Source: Isoetes taiwanensis (lineage: Eukaryota > Streptophyta > Lycopodiopsida > Isoetales > Isoetaceae). Taken from it: DNA of 64,000 bases. The stretch lies in NCBI GenBank assembly GCA_021234155.1, contig JAJEKV010000040.1, forward strand, positions 13,510,671-13,574,670. The letters run 5' to 3'. The notes under the pieces were generated by a model. It was given only the letters and a program-made list of their open reading frames with translations. It was not told the origin of the DNA and ran no database searches. Position numbers and translations under genes: made by a program. The stretch's first letter is position 1, and every line of letters starts with the position of its first letter. Below, piece by piece: positions 12,480 to 25,900 of this stretch.

Positions 12480-15325
12480 GATGATGAGATCTTGGCGTGA
12501 TTGAAGAGCTTGAGGTGTGTCTTGGCCAAGGGCAGGATCAGCATCAATAAGAAAACGAGAGCCGCACCATGTCTTCAAGTGCGGCGCAAATGCCTCAAGA
12601 AATGTACCGACACTCCATGAGGAGACAGGTCCGAAGGCCAAAAGCAATGACCGGCATTTGGATTGCAATGAAAAATGGGGACGGGCCGATTTAAGGAGCT
12701 GAGCAAAATGCATTTGAGGGCAGCAAAATCCTGCTTGAAGATGGACGAAGGATGGTGAGGTGGAGGCGCTTCGCAAGAAGGTGTTGAGACCATGAAGCGA
12801 TCCCGGGCCGTTTGCCAACCACGCCATTAGCAATGTAGATCCAATTTGTGGTGTTGTCCAGTAGCACCTTCTTCCCAATGTGATCGGGCGAACAAAACGT
12901 GGATCCCACCGGAGATCCGCCGAGATCCGAGGTGGTGTCCGGCCCGCATGACCATCCATGACCTTGGTCCAAAAAGGAAGGCGCCAATCGAAGTCGGGGA
13001 ACACGGGGCGTGGAGGTACACCCGAGGGGAAGCATAGGGAGAAGGAACCATGCCCGTGGTGGGTTCCGGGCGATCTCCACTCGAATTGATCCGACAAGAT
13101 CCGGATCAAGTGCGACACGGCGATCCCAAAGAGAAGCAGAGAGTCGAGAGTTGGGAGGGCTATCCCATCCCGTGGGGACCGTCTTGCTATCCAACAGAGC
13201 TCATGAATCGATTGTAACCGGCGAGGTGCCGCATATAGACTTGTGCATAGGGAAGATCTTGGGATGTCCTAGATACTTCCTTATTTGTTGCGGCTTCCGC
13301 TTCCGCCGGAGAGATAAATGATTGGCAAGCTCGGGCATGTACTCGATGAAAAGTTTTGGTCCGGCGGGATCCGCAAGATATGGATTGTTATCCCGAAGCA
13401 CCCATTGCGCAGTTGGGGTCACCCTCGAATACCGTGGCGTGGCCCATTGCCAAAATTTTCTCGTATCACCCGGATAGAAATCATGAAAAATATAAGCCAT
13501 GGGCTGAACCACGCGGAAAGTGAGAAAGTAGGGGATCGGCACGTTGTATGAGATCAAAGACAACAAGGGCACAACACAACCCTTTGTCTTCAATGGAGAG
13601 TTCGCCAAACCAGAAAAATCAAGATCGCTTTGGGATATCCCACGGGGCCATCAGCGGTGCGTGCCACTTTGAAAGGAAGAGGTGGCGTCGAGCAACCACA
13701 TAATCATGATAGCGAGGGAGCTGGGAAGTCCACCGGCATTCGCGTGAAGAATTGAAGTCCGGCGCCAAGTTTGGTTTGAGCCTCATCGCCAGATAATAGC
13801 TTTGCCGCAAATGTTGTTCGAGATCACGGATCCTATTTTCCTTTTCAAGTAGGAGGCGGATCGGGTCACGGACCCGCTCGGAGAAGGATTGACCTCGGGA
13901 GGAAGATTTCCCGGTGTATTGAGACTAAGCACGGCAATCTCGCGTCATCGAAGTATTTTTCGTTTTCGCACCTCCGTAGTCGATCTTGAAGAGAGGTGAT
14001 CCGAGAGGTCCAGGTAGAAAGCCGAGCCGCCAAGGAGGCAACTTGAGCATCTCGGGCTGAAAGATTTTGAACTTGAGTGCGGAAGTTTTCACAGTTCGCC
14101 CGGTACAAGGCATTGAGTTTAGCAATATCTTCATCCTTGGTACTCGTCGGGAGAGCAGCTTTGGACTTGTTGTGCTCCAATAGAGTCCGAATTCGGTCGA
14201 GCCGAAACTGCTGATCCGCGAAGTTGGTCGACTTGAGCTTGTGTACTTTTGAGATCCGCATGAGCCCGTAAGAGAGCTTCATGCTTGTCTTGAAGTTTGG
14301 CCTCCAAAGTTGCAACTTGGGCAGTTGCGGCTTTGAAGGTCTTGGTGTACCGCATCGCAGGCCTCTAGTGCCCGTTGAACCCCGCTCATAAGAGCGCCTT
14401 GGGATTCCTCAGAACTTAAGTGTAAAGCAGCTTGAGCATCCCGGCCGAGCATCGATACAACAACCGACGAGGGTGTTGTGGTGGTGGAATTGGCTGTTGC
14501 CTGGTGTGGGAGGTTTGTGAAAAATGGTGTGAAGTGGATGGTGTAGCGGAGGAAGAGACAAAGGACATGAGTGTGACCGTGGTCATGACCGAGGGAAGAT
14601 GGGCGTGATGTGCCAACTTGGTGATTGACCGGAAGGGAGCCGAGTGGAAGTATGAGAATTTGGTGGTGTGGGAGGGAAGTAATGACGGATGAGGGCTTGA
14701 AAGTGCCCTCCCACGTAAAACTTCAGAAATGGAAGTGGTACCCGGGCGGTCCATTTCTTGGAGAAGACGATAGAACATCATTTGGGGCCAATCTATGTGG
14801 TGCTTGGGTGTGTAGCAAAGAAGGACCAGGTTATAGAAAGGTTTATTGATATGGGTGTTCTTGATAGAATACCCAAGGAATTTGCGCCACAAAAATTTTA
14901 CAAAGGTCTCATGAGGCTTGTCGATATTGGTCGACGATGGACATTGGCGTGATAAGCGAGGTGCACCAAACTCGCGGACATCAATATCCCAGATAGCGTA
15001 ATTCATGATACACAAGGAGTGTGCAAGGGAATATGAAATACCTCAGAAATCAAGTGTTGAGTCAATGAAATAGTGGTGCCATCGACCACGCAAAAACCCT
15101 TGCGGGCTGTTAACAATATTGGCGATGAACTGGCCGCGAATCGGGCGGATTTGGAGCCGGAAGTTCCATTTGAGAAAATTCAGAAGCTGGTGTCGCTCAG
15201 CGACGCCTTTATTGGGGCCAACAAGGGCTTCACGGAAAGTGGGCGCCAAGAAGGATCTGAGATGCAAAAGGGCCGGATCCTTGGGAGCAAAGAGTTTGAA
15301 GTGTAGAAAATCTTGGGGCAGCCAT
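12480..15325 (-). pseudogene. B extra ORF between integrase and 3' LTR
   Basis: Counterpart of the X ORF at 7,370-10,220, starting at a minus-strand ATG at 15,325 and ending about 100 bp before the polypurine tract. It has the same layout: an N-terminal globular part (about 14,780-15,325), a Pro/Ser/Thr-rich linker (14,440-14,780), a coiled coil (13,870-14,400) and a C-terminal region (12,480-13,860). Sharing between two independent insertions shows that the ORF belongs to the family and is not a chance capture in one copy. Fossil with many breaks. Confidence 0.6.
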
Positions 15326-16319
15326 GAGAATGATTTGCGTAATCTAAGAGAGATGCCAAAGGCGGAAGACGAAAGTCGAAAGCACGGAGGATGAAGGCGC
15401 AGAGGAACGAAAAGGTTTGTTTTAGGGCGCATAACGGAGGTGAAGAGGTATGAAGAGTGCTAAACAGAACCGCTGATGATGCTGTGTCAAGAGATGCTAA
15501 GAAGGGGATTGAGAGGCAAAAATTTGGCTAAGTCCCCAAAAACGTAAGGGAGAAGCAATGGACGGTGAGGATGAGACGGAAAGAAAGATCGGATGTGACA
15601 GATGGCAAAGGACACCCATTAATGTTCGACGGGCGCGTGGAAAGAAGGAATGGCATTCAACCGCCGGGCAACTCGGCGGGATATCATTAAAAGGAATGTG
15701 TCAAGGTACCATTGTTAGATATGCGGTGGGAGAACAGATTCTCCTTTAGAAACAAATTTTGCATTGCAACCACGCTGGCGATTTGTGTGATTGGTCCACG
15801 CCGACAAGGAGGTCCCGGGCCATTGGCTATATAAGACTAACCGAGAAACGAAGGCATCCGATGGCGCCAAAGATGGCTGCTGCTGGTTTGAAACTAAGAT
15901 TGCACCATGCCGAATTTAACCGCCGAGTGGATCACTTGTAAGATGAATCGCTCGATCTCGGGCGCCGCCACAACCGTGGCATTCGTGATGGACTACCTGG
16001 TGTGCCGGGATGGCTGAACATCCCACCGAAGACCAACGGGATGGAGGTGGTTCTCGCGACTCGCCCGGGATCGGGAGCGTAACCTCTACCATCTCCCTCC
16101 AAGATCACCTCTCGCCCCAACCCCGAGTAGAGGGTTTTTCCTCTTAGGACTTAGTAGATAGGGCTCGAGCCCGTTTTTTTGTATATAGGCGTGCCCATAG
16201 CGGAAATAGCCGGTCTGCGCCCACATTTTGTAAAAATTCTCCACTATAATATAATCTACCGCCTTTCTAGTCACTTTACGTGGTGTTTGATTCTCGAACT
16301 GCTCGTGTTGGGATGTTCA

Positions 16320-19300
16320 CTTTACGTGTGCTGAAATGCTTTGAGGCGAAAACCATTAACTAATGTAGGTAATGGAGTGCCATCTAATTCAGCGAAGTTG
16401 GAAAACACTTGGTCTAACCACTTGAACAATTTGATAAGGGCCAAGCCATGAAACTTGAGTTTACCCGGAAAATTTTTGTACCGGAATCATAAAGAAGAAC
16501 CAAATCTCCTTGTTTGAATGTTTTTGTCTTCAAACGCTTGTCATGTAAAGATTTTTGCAACCGTTGTCCATGAAGAACACTTAATATAAGCATCCCTCGC
16601 TAAGTTCATCCAACTGCTCTAATTGATAGACCCGTTCTTTGAGAGCGGTGGTGGATTATGAGCAAAGAGTGCTTGAAACCGGAGTGTTGGAAGAATGAAT
16701 TCAAAGGGCATGAGAGCTTCCCCGACCATAAACCAATTTAAAAGGAGTGTGACCCGTAGCAATCTTGAAACAAGTATTGTAGGCCCAAAGAACTCAGTAG
16801 GAAGTTTTGTCCGCCAACTGCGCGGGAAGCGCCACAAATTTTCTTGAGAATGGTGACCAGAAGTTTTGTTGGTGCTTTCGGCCAACCCATTGCCTTGAGG
16901 ATAGTAAGGTGTGCTCTTGTGATGATGTATCAAGAGATAATCCGCCGCCTCTTTGATAGTATGATTGATGAAATGAACACCACGATCACCGACCAGCCCG
17001 CGGGGCACCGAATCGCGTGATGATTTGTTGATAGAGGACTCGGCCGCTTGCAGCAGTTGTTGTCCGGAAGTGCACAAGCTTCCGCCCATTTGGTGGCGTA
17101 AGTCAGTGAGAACCGTGATGTATCGGGCACGAAGTGTGTGCCGCTACGGAGGGTCTATAGGTCCCACAAAGTCCATTCCCCATTTGTCGAAGGGAAGTGG
17201 CGTAATAACCGGCGCCAAGGGAAGAGCGCCACGGTCGTGGGCGCCCCACCACCGGGTAAGCGCCACACTTGGCGTGGCATGGAGCATCTTTGAAGAGCGT
17301 GGGCCAATAATACCCCAAGAAGAAGAATTTTATGCGTCGTGGTGTCACCATGAAAATGACCACCACCGGAGCCCTTGATGAGCTTCTCGAACAATGTCCG
17401 AACTTCATGAGGGAGAACACAGCGCCGAAGGATGGTGTCCTTACCTTTTTGTAGAGATGTCCCAAGCAACCATGGTGTAGTCACCGGACCTCCTGAGAAA
17501 TTGATGGCGACGGATTGTCGCTGGCGTGAGAGAGCCGCCTCATCTTTCGGTGGAAGAGCACCGTGAGGAGGTACCGCTGAAAATCATGGAACCAATGTGG
17601 TGTTGCCGTGACAAAAAAAAAAGTTGAGCATCGGGGAAGGCGCTCGAGACTCCTCGCTGCGGGATCATCCGTGGATGCGTGAAAGATAATCCGAACAACA
17701 TGAGATTTGCCAGCCTTTATGAACGATTTCAAAAGGAGCAAATTCTTGAGAAGAAGGACCCAACGAAAGCAATGCGACCCGGGCGTGGATTTGTTGATCA
17801 AATAGAGAAGTGCTTGGTGGTCCACAAAGAACTTGATTTGACTGCCCAAAAGGTAATGACGGAAGCGTTGGACACGTAAAAATGAGACCCAAAGCTTCAC
17901 GCCCGTGGCGTAATAGTTGCGCCAGCAGAATTGAGTTTTCTACCGGGCATAGCGATTTGGTTTATCCAGCGCATCATATTCTTGAGAAAGAACAGCCCAA
18001 TAGCAAACGCCAGACATCGACATGAACGTGAAAGGGCTTGTCCCATTGAGGAGGAACAAGAACCCGGCCTCGAGTAAGCAAAAGCTTCACCGTTGGAAAG
18101 CAGCTTCACTGGGAATTCCAAGCCCGTGGATTTCACACCGTGAGTTTATGAATGGGATCCGCAATGGGCCACCCGTGTATGAAGGTGGAGTAATAATTGA
18201 CCTTTCCTAGGAAAGAGCGGTCTCTTTGATATTGGTCGGTGCTTGAGCTTTTTAGCACAATAACCGATTTTGGCAGATCGCTGGTGATGCCCGCTTTGGT
18301 CGACAACATGGCCTAACGTAACACCGGACGACGAAAAAGGTGCATTTCTCGTGATTGAGACTAATGCCTGACTCATCACATTTCGAAAGACGAAGTTCCA
18401 ATTTATCCAAATGGTCAGCCATGGAACAGTAGGCGAGAGAAGTCATCTTGAAAAATTTGCAAGAAGGGATTTTCCTTCATGAAATCATGAAAACGGAGAG
18501 CATGATGCGTTGAAATGTTGAAGGAGAGTTGATAATCCAAAAGGAACCACCTTGTAGGCAAAAAAGTACCACACGGGTGGTGAAAGTGGTCTTGAGTTGA
18601 TCGATTCTTTGATGGAGATCTGATTGTAGCCGAGAAACCATCCATAAAGGAGTACATCTCATGTCCAACCACTTCTTCCGTAACTTGGTCCGTGGAAGGG
18701 AAGTGGAAAATGATCACGCCCGCGGGCCCGATTGAGTTTCCGATAGTCTACACAGACGCGGATCTTACCATTGTGCTTAAGGGCAATGACGATAGGGCTC
18801 ACCCATTCAGAATGTTTGACCTCATAGATCAAACCTGCAGCAAGGAGTTTGTCAATTTCCGCCTTGACGCGATCACGGTAATTAGGGTTGAGCTCAGATC
18901 GTCGCTGCTAATCGGGTCGCATCAGATTTGGTAGGAATGGTGAGTTCCCCCAAGCTTTTGTTGATTCCCCGCAGATCTTTGTAACTCCAGGCGAAAATGT
19001 GTTTGAATTTTTTGAACAGCGTGACGGCCCTGTTACGATAAGGAGCCGGAAGGTTTGCAGCAATACGGACAGGTTGATTGTTGCCAACATCCACAATTTC
19101 GACTTCAGGAGTCTGAATATGGGGTATGACTTCAGTATCCTGGACAATGTGTGCAGGAGGTTGGAGCATAACCGGATGCGTGGCACTTTGGCGTGGTAAA
19201 AAGAGAGGTTGCTCGTCATCTAGCGTTGGTTGCTTCATGACGCGTGTACATCGCCAGGAGTTGCCGGAGTGTCGATATCCGAAAAGTGATCAACGCGTTG

Positions 19301-19900
19301 GATTCGATTGCAAGGAGCCGTAGGGTCAAGCAAGGCAGCCCACCGGTCCCGATCAAGAGTCATTTCTCCCCAAGGATCAAAGATATTCGGGTAGGATGAC
19401 AGAGGCAAACGCCGCCAGGGGTAGCCCGAACTTGATAAATATTCTCGAAAGCGCCTTCGTAATCAATTAATGCGAGAGAGAGGGTTCCGCATTGTCAACG
19501 GAAATGATCCGCCTGCTTGCAAGTCCATTGTGGCATTGAGATGACCATCTCAGGATGACTAACCGGTCCGTGGCCCAAGAATGGATACTCTTTGCCTCAT
19601 GGAGAAAGGGTCTTCCCACCAAAGATTTCATAGTCACCGGATCTTCACCAGCCTTTCCAAACTCCAAATTCCATGGGAAAGCGGAGATCACCAATGTTGA
19701 TGTGTAGAATAGGTGTGACGCCTTGAGGTCTCGTGGATATGGCCATTAGCCAATTTGATGTCATATGGGGCACCTAAAGAGTTGTGTGATGCCCATTTGT
19801 TTCATGAGTTTGTCCCGTGATGAGATTGACCGCACTACCTCCATCGATTTGAACATGGTTGACTTGGTTGATTTCCCACCGCTGCATGGACCGTGGGTGT
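16320..19900 (-). pseudogene. pol: B pol: protease, RT, RNase H, integrase
   Basis: Reading leftward: protease end with G-R-P-F-L-H near 19,610, reverse transcriptase at about 18,150-18,950, RNase H near 17,480-17,880 with D-H-Q-A-L-L-Y-L-I-N-K, integrase core near 16,860-17,460 with T-x-W-A-E-A and P-Q-G-N-G-L-A-E patterns, and the integrase C-terminus at 16,330-16,560. This protease-RT-RNase H-integrase order defines Ty3/gypsy rather than Ty1/copia. The enzymes would copy element RNA and insert the DNA. Fossil with many breaks. Confidence 0.8.
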
Positions 19901-22100
19901 AGAGGTAGCCACAGCCCCAACTAAAACAGCTTGGGAGTGGTAACCGGTCCTTGAGAGCGTGATGTAGTTTTAAAATGGTTGCCAAGCTTAAAGGAATTTT
20001 GATCTTGGCAAGCTCCTCTTGGAGTTCGGGAGAGGTACATGAGAAAAAGGATCCGGCCGGTTCCACCGGTGCGGAGGCGCGGCGTGGGAAGCAAAGAACT
20101 TCTTTGAGTAAGTCAACCCGGCCGCAATATTGGGATATGTCCCGAGCGTGGAGGTTGAGATGTTGAAGGTGGATCGTGGTCTTTGTTGAGCTCGAAAGTG
20201 GTGGCATGAACATTTGCCAATGTGCGCCTTCACCGCTTGCATGAGATTCAAAATGCTTTGGCTTAACTTTGGGCATGACATTTGGCATGAGCTTTTCTAA
20301 GTCGTGCAAAGTGAACCTTTTTTCGCCCTCATGAGGAAGGGTGTCAACCGCAAAGGCAAGGTTGCGGTCCTTCCTGAATAATAGTCAAGGGACGGATGCC
20401 TTGGTCCGGCGCGGAAACTAGACCAACCCAATTTGACTACCATGACGGAGGATTAAGTGCCCGAAAAATTTCCTCTTGGGCTTGTTGATCCAAACCGAGG
20501 TTGATTTGCCGGAGCTGGTTGATAGCGTGATTGCCGAGGCGCCTTTGGGGGCTTCTTTGAGAACTGGTCATGGGCCTTGTTTGCCATTAGCAAGCCGAGT
20601 TGGTAAGCCGTGAGGCGGACCGATGTGGTCTGATTTGTGCCGTGAAGCTCGACCTGAACTTGTGGAAGTTGAGGGCACGCCGTGGTGGTATGACCCCATT
20701 CTTGATGTTGATAGCACCGAGCTTTTAGAAGGATCAAAAGGAGGACGTTGGTTGGATCCCCGTGGTTGGTCCCGCGGTCGATAGAGTTGCGCGGGCTGCA
20801 CTCAAGAGGTGGTCAGCCGATAGTGCGGTTGGGACCGAGGTGTGGTTTGTACTTGATAAAACCATTTTGTTGCTGAACGGTGTGGGATGAGTGCGAAAGT
20901 GCACTCTTCCGTGGCATGATTGCACATGTTGCATCGCTTGCAATGAGGCGGCCATTGGTGGAGTTGCACTCATTGGCCAAATGGCCTTGATATTTGCAAA
21001 TATGGCACCAGATTTGACCGCTACTGTGGATTAGCGTGTTGAGGCTGAACAGTACCTTTGTGGAACCATGACGGGTGGAATGAACGGAGCTTTGAAGAGC
21101 CACGGAGGAAACATTGACGAGTGATTGATTGAAGAATGATAGCCCGCTCCAAAGTTTTTGGACGCAGTATTCACCATGAGTCGAATAGCGTGAGGAAGTC
21201 CTGGAGAAACCAGACCAAAATCCGGCTCGTGGTAGGGTACCCTTGAGCCATCGAAAGCGTAATGTGAAGTCGATCCGCGAAAATCCCCCGCACTGCGGGC
21301 TCTTGTTGAAGTTCATTGAGTTGCTTGAGATGAAGTTGATCATCATCCCGTGGTCCCAGAATGAGACGTAAAAGCAAAGGCGCATTTCGACCAGTCTTGT
21401 TTCCAATGGCTTTTGTTGGACATGAGCCATTGATGAGGGAGAGCCACGCAGAAGGTGGTGGAAAAGATGTGAAATTTCAGTTGAGGTTGCGCTGCGCCCA
21501 TTTAGGACAGCTAGAGCCTCAAATTCTTCCATGTGGGCCCGAAAGCACTTTGGTCTAACGGTTTGCCTTCGTTGCCAAAGGTGGGATAAGCCGCCAGAGT
21601 CCGAAAGTAGATGTGAAAGTCTTCGGGATGGACAGAACGTGATAGTGAGGATATTGAGGTTGAGGTGGATTTGGCATTGTGCCCCGACGGACCTCGATGA
21701 AGGGGTGACCGCGGTTGAGAAACCGGGCAGCCGAGCATTGGTTTTGAGATCCGTAAGGTTGTAAAACAGAAGAGCAAAGTGGGAAACGAGGGAAAGGATA
21801 TTCCGGGCAAAGCAAAGGAGACATGTGGATAGCCGTGCTCCACCCGGGGAGATGATGGTTGGCGAAGGAAGTGGCGATGGCCTCAAGAATGATGGATGTA
21901 GGCATGTTCGGGGGTATGAAAGTACGGTTGAGAAGGTTGAGCCGTGATAAGGCTCCCCGATAATGATGAGGGACCGAGGTTGTGAGCAATGTTTGCACGC
22001 TTTGGGGCGGGGGGACGAGACCGACACGAGGGGTGGGTGGACCGAGCCCTAGATCAAGATGGCCTCCCCTCTATGTCATAAGCGATCCATACATGTACAT
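19900..22100 (-). pseudogene. gag: B gag
   Basis: The capsid region at about 21,170-21,600 includes the H-M-E-E-F-E-A-L-A-V-L stretch, also found in X near 27,440. CCHC zinc knuckles follow at about 20,930-21,010 (C-H-I-C-K-Y-Q-G-H) and near 20,690-20,740. A Gln/Pro-rich linker separates them. Same family and order as the X gag. Fossil with many breaks. Confidence 0.75.
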
Positions 22101-22204
22101 GTAAGTTTCGACGCCGATGGCGCTTCCAAGCGAGATGCCGCTCCGGAGAAAGGAGTTCTTCCGGGCGTGAAATTGCGGATGCACATGGCGCATGTAAGAA
22201 AGTA

Positions 22205-22233
22205 GGAGAAAATCAGACCCGCAGCGGCGCATG
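22205..22233 (-). other. Primer binding site region of B
   Basis: Directly inside the 5' LTR, the minus strand reads TGCGCCGCTGCGGGTCTGAT. Element X has TGCGCCCATTGCCGGGTGCG at the same place. Both resemble the TGGCGCC...GCCGGG primer site of plant gypsy elements. The copies differ mainly at CHG-type positions, where the sequence seems unreliable. Confidence 0.5.
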
Positions 22234-22812
22234 TGTTTGGGGTCTGGGTTCGGGAACTCCTCGAAGACAGCCCTCCGGAGGACCCGTGGATCTAACAGAG
22301 AGTCCGGGGACTATGTCACCGGGATTTGGCTGAAAAGAGAAGAAAAAGAAGAGAACGTAACAAATGAAAGAAAGATGATAAGCTTCCTTGATATCAATGA
22401 TGAAAATACATGAGCTCTCTAATAGAGAGAAAACCGAAAAGGAGACAAGACTCAAAACTCATCTAAAAACTTATGAGCTAACTCTACTCATCTATATAGT
22501 ACAATGGCCTTGGGCCCAATATAGACACTCGGGATCGATCTCGGTGCCGACTCTGGAAGGAGGCCCGATTTGGGTGAAAGTTGGCGGTGCCTCTTGAAGT
22601 GCCTAGAATCACGTGACGCCGACGCTGGCGTGACGGGGTGGCCACTTGTCCGAGCGGCGCCTCTTGTTGACCGCCAAAGGCTTTGATCTGCGGGCTCGCT
22701 TAGTCTCGTGGAGGCTTGGATGTCCTGACCCGTGGGTTGACCGAGGATCTTTGAGCTTGACTCGGTCCGACGATGCATGAATAGTCCCGTACGGGGAGGC
22801 ATGGGACTAACA
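22234..22812 (-). repeat. 5' LTR of B
   Basis: Starts TGTTTGGGGTC and ends GGGACTAACA on the plus strand. It is followed leftward by the primer site and gag and abuts X integrase on the right. It matches the 3' LTR at 11,773-12,363 over its whole length, with scattered differences. Confidence 0.85.
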
Positions 22813-25800
22813 CCGCCAAACCATTACCTTGAGGATAGTAAGGTGTGCTCTTGTGATGATGTATCGAGGAGATAATTGGCTCCTTGATAGTATGATTGAT
22901 GAAATGAACACCACGGTCACCCACCAGCCCGGGGCAGCCAATCGGCGTGATAATTTGTTGATAGAGGACTCTACCTGCGTTTGCCGCGGTGTTGTCCGGA
23001 AGTGCACAAGCTTCCGCCCATTTGGTGGCGAAGTCGGTGAGAACAGAATGTATCGCACGGGTGTGCCGCGCAGAGGATCTATAGGTCCCACAAAGTCCAT
23101 TCCCATTTGCTGAAGGGAAGTGCGGCGCATGACCGGCGCCAAGGGAAGAGCGCCACGGGGGGCCCCCCCACCGGCAAGCGCCACACGCGCGGGCGGGCGT
23201 GAGCATCTTTGAAGAGCGTGGGCCAATAATACCCGCGAGAAGGATTTTGCGTCCGTGGTGTCACCATGAAAATGACCACCACCGAGCCCTTTGATGAGCT
23301 TCTCTAACAATATCCGAACTTCATGAGGTAGAAGGCCGCCGAAGGATGGTGTCCTTACCCTTTTGTAGAGATGTCCCGCAACCATGGTGTAGTCACGGAC
23401 CTCTGGGAGAAATTGATGGCGACGGGATTGTCTCTTGGCAAGAGAGAGCCGCCTCGCCTTCCGGGTGGAAGAGCACCGTGAGGAGGTACCGCTGAAAATC
23501 ATGGAACCAATGTGGTGTTGCCAGAACTAAAAAAGAGTCGAAAGCATCGTGAAAGGCGCCGGAGACTCCGGTTGAGGGATCATCCGTGGTGGATGCGTGA
23601 AAGATAATCCGAACGACATGAGATTTGCCGGCCTTATGAACGATTTCAAAAGGAGCAAATTCTTTGAGAAGAAGGACCCAACGAGCAATGCGCCCGTGGG
23701 CGTGGACTTGTTGATCAAATAGAGTAGTGCTTGGTGGTCCACAAAGAACTTGATTTGATCGCCTAAAAGGTAATGACGGAAGCGTTGGACACGTAAAATG
23801 AGACCCAAAGCTTCACGCCCGCGGGGGCGTAATAGTTTCTTCAGCAGAATTGAGTTTTCTACCGGCGAAGCGATTTGGTTTGTCGATTAAAGCGATCATA
23901 TTCTTGAGAAAGAACAGCCCAATAGCAAACGCCGGAGACATCTACATGAACATGAAAGGGCTTGTCCCATTGAGGAGGAACAAGAACCGTGCTCGAGTAA
24001 GCAAAAGCTTCACTGTTGAAAGCAACTTCACTGGGAATTCCAAGCCCTGTGGATTCACACCGTGAGTTTATGAATGGGATCCGCAATGGCTGCCCGGTCG
24101 TGTATGAAGGTGGAGTAATAATTGACCTTACCGTGAAAGAGCGTGTCTCCTTGATATTGGCTGGTGCTTGAGCCTTGAGCACACAACTGATTTTGGCAGG
24201 ATCAGTGGTGATACCTGCTTTGCTGACAACATGGCCTAACAGAACACCAGAGGTGACGCAAAAGGTGCATTTCTCAGGATTGAGACTAATGCCGGACTCA
24301 TCACATTTCTGGAAGACGAGTTCCAATTTATCCAAATGGTCAGCCATGGAATCGTAGGGCAGAGAAGTCATCTTGAAAAATTTGCAAGAAGGGATTTTCC
24401 TTCATGAAATCATGAAAAACTGAGAGCATGATGCGTTGAAACGTTGATGGAGAGTTGGATAATCCAAAAGGAACCACCTTGTAGGCAAAAGTGCCCCACG
24501 GGGTGGTGAAAGTGGTCTTGAGTTGATCAGATTCTTTGATTGAGATCTGATTGTAGCCAGAAAAACCATCCATAAAGGAGTACATCTCATGTCCAGCCAC
24601 TTCTTCCAACCCGGTCCGTGGAAGGGAAGTGGAAAATGATCACGCCCGCGGGCCCGATTGAGTTTCCGATAGTCCCACAATGCACGCCGGATCTTACCAT
24701 TGTGTTTAAGGGCAATGACGATGGGGCTCACCCATTCAGAATGTTTGACCTCATAGATCAAACCCGCAAAGAAGGAGTTTGTCAATTTCCTTTGACGCGA
24801 TCACCAGAATTAGGGTTGAGCTCATCGATGCCGTTGCTACAATCGGGTCGCATCGATTTGGTAGGAATGGTGAGTTCCCCAAGCTTTTGTTGATTCCCTC
24901 AAGATCTTTGTAACTCCAAGCGCTAAAATGTGTTTGAATTTTTGAATGCCTTGACGGCCCGCTACGATAAGGAGCCTAAGATTTGCAGCAGAATGCGACA
25001 GTTTTGATTGTTGCCGACGCCCACAATCTCGACTTCGAGTCTGAATATGGGGTATTACTGTGATCCTGGACAATGTGTGCAGGAGGTTGGAGCATAACCG
25101 GATGCGTGGCATTTTGGCGCGTGGTGAAAAAGAGGGGTTGCTCGGGCCATCCAAACAGAGGTTGCTTCATGACAGCGTGTACATCAACAGGAGTTGCAGG
25201 AGGTTCAGCATCTGAAAAGTGATCAACGCGTTGGATTCGATTGCAAGGAGCCAGGTAGGGGTCAAGCAAAGCAGCCACAGCCTGGTCCTGATCAAGAGTC
25301 ATTTCTCCCCAAGGATCAGCATATTCGGGGTAGGATGACAGAGGCAGACTCGCAGGTGGAGCCTGAACTTGATAAATATTCTGAGCTTCTTCAGAATCTG
25401 TGTCTGAGAGAGAGGGTTCCGCATTGTCACAGTAAATGATCCCCGCCTATTTGCAAGTCCATGGTGGCATTGAGATGACCATCGTTGATGACTAACCGGG
25501 TCCGCGGGCCCAAGAATGGATACTCTTTGCCTGGCGGAGAAAAGGTCTGCCGACCAGCATTTCATAGTCACCTGGATCTTCGCCAGCTTTCCAAACTCCA
25601 AATTCCATGGGGAAGCGGAGATCACCAATGTTGATGTGAAGAATAGGTGTGACGCCTTGAGGTCGCGTGATATGGCCATTAGCCAATTTGATGTCATATG
25701 GGGCCCGAAAGAGTTGTGTGATGCCCATTTGTTTGCGGAGTTTATCCGTGATGAGATTGATCGCGCTTACCTCCATCTATTTGAACATGGTTGACTTATT

Positions 25801-25900
25801 TGATTACCCACCGTGGCATGGACCGTGGGTGTAGAGGTAGCTACAGCCCCAACTAAAAAACAGTTTGGGAGTGGTAACCGGTCCTTGAGAGCGTGATGTA
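22813..25900 (-). pseudogene. pol: X pol, 5' portion
   Basis: Protease with G-R-P-F-L near 25,540, reverse transcriptase at about 24,030-24,830 with L-N-P-E-K-C-T-F and L-G-H-V-V patterns, RNase H near 23,520-23,830 and the integrase core up to 22,813, where B is inserted. The reverse transcriptase region is the best-preserved stretch of this family in the window. Fossil with several breaks. Confidence 0.8.

Larger units (their letters stand above)
11773..22812 (-). mobile_element. Ty3/gypsy element B, both ends present, inserted in X
   Basis: An about 11.0 kb minus-strand element of the same family as X. Reading leftward from 22,812: 5' LTR (579 bp), primer site, gag with CCHC knuckles, protease, reverse transcriptase, RNase H, integrase, the extra ORF, a polypurine tract and the 3' LTR (591 bp). 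Both flanks are X integrase sequence, at 11,772 and 22,813, so B inserted into X. All structural parts are present, but the frames are broken many times. Part of the apparent decay may be consensus error (see findings), so no age is given beyond 'younger than X'. A clean target-site duplication could not be read. Confidence 0.85.

Noticed and set aside
12400-22800. C-to-T decay at methylated sites as the cause of the differences between copies.
   Set aside because: The differences at CAG/CTG sites go to CCG/CGG-like strings with indels, not to TTG/CAA, so deamination does not fit.
11765-22820. A clean 5 bp target-site duplication around B.
   Set aside because: The bases at the two flanks (CTTTACAC and CCGCC) do not match convincingly, and this region seems affected by consensus errors.
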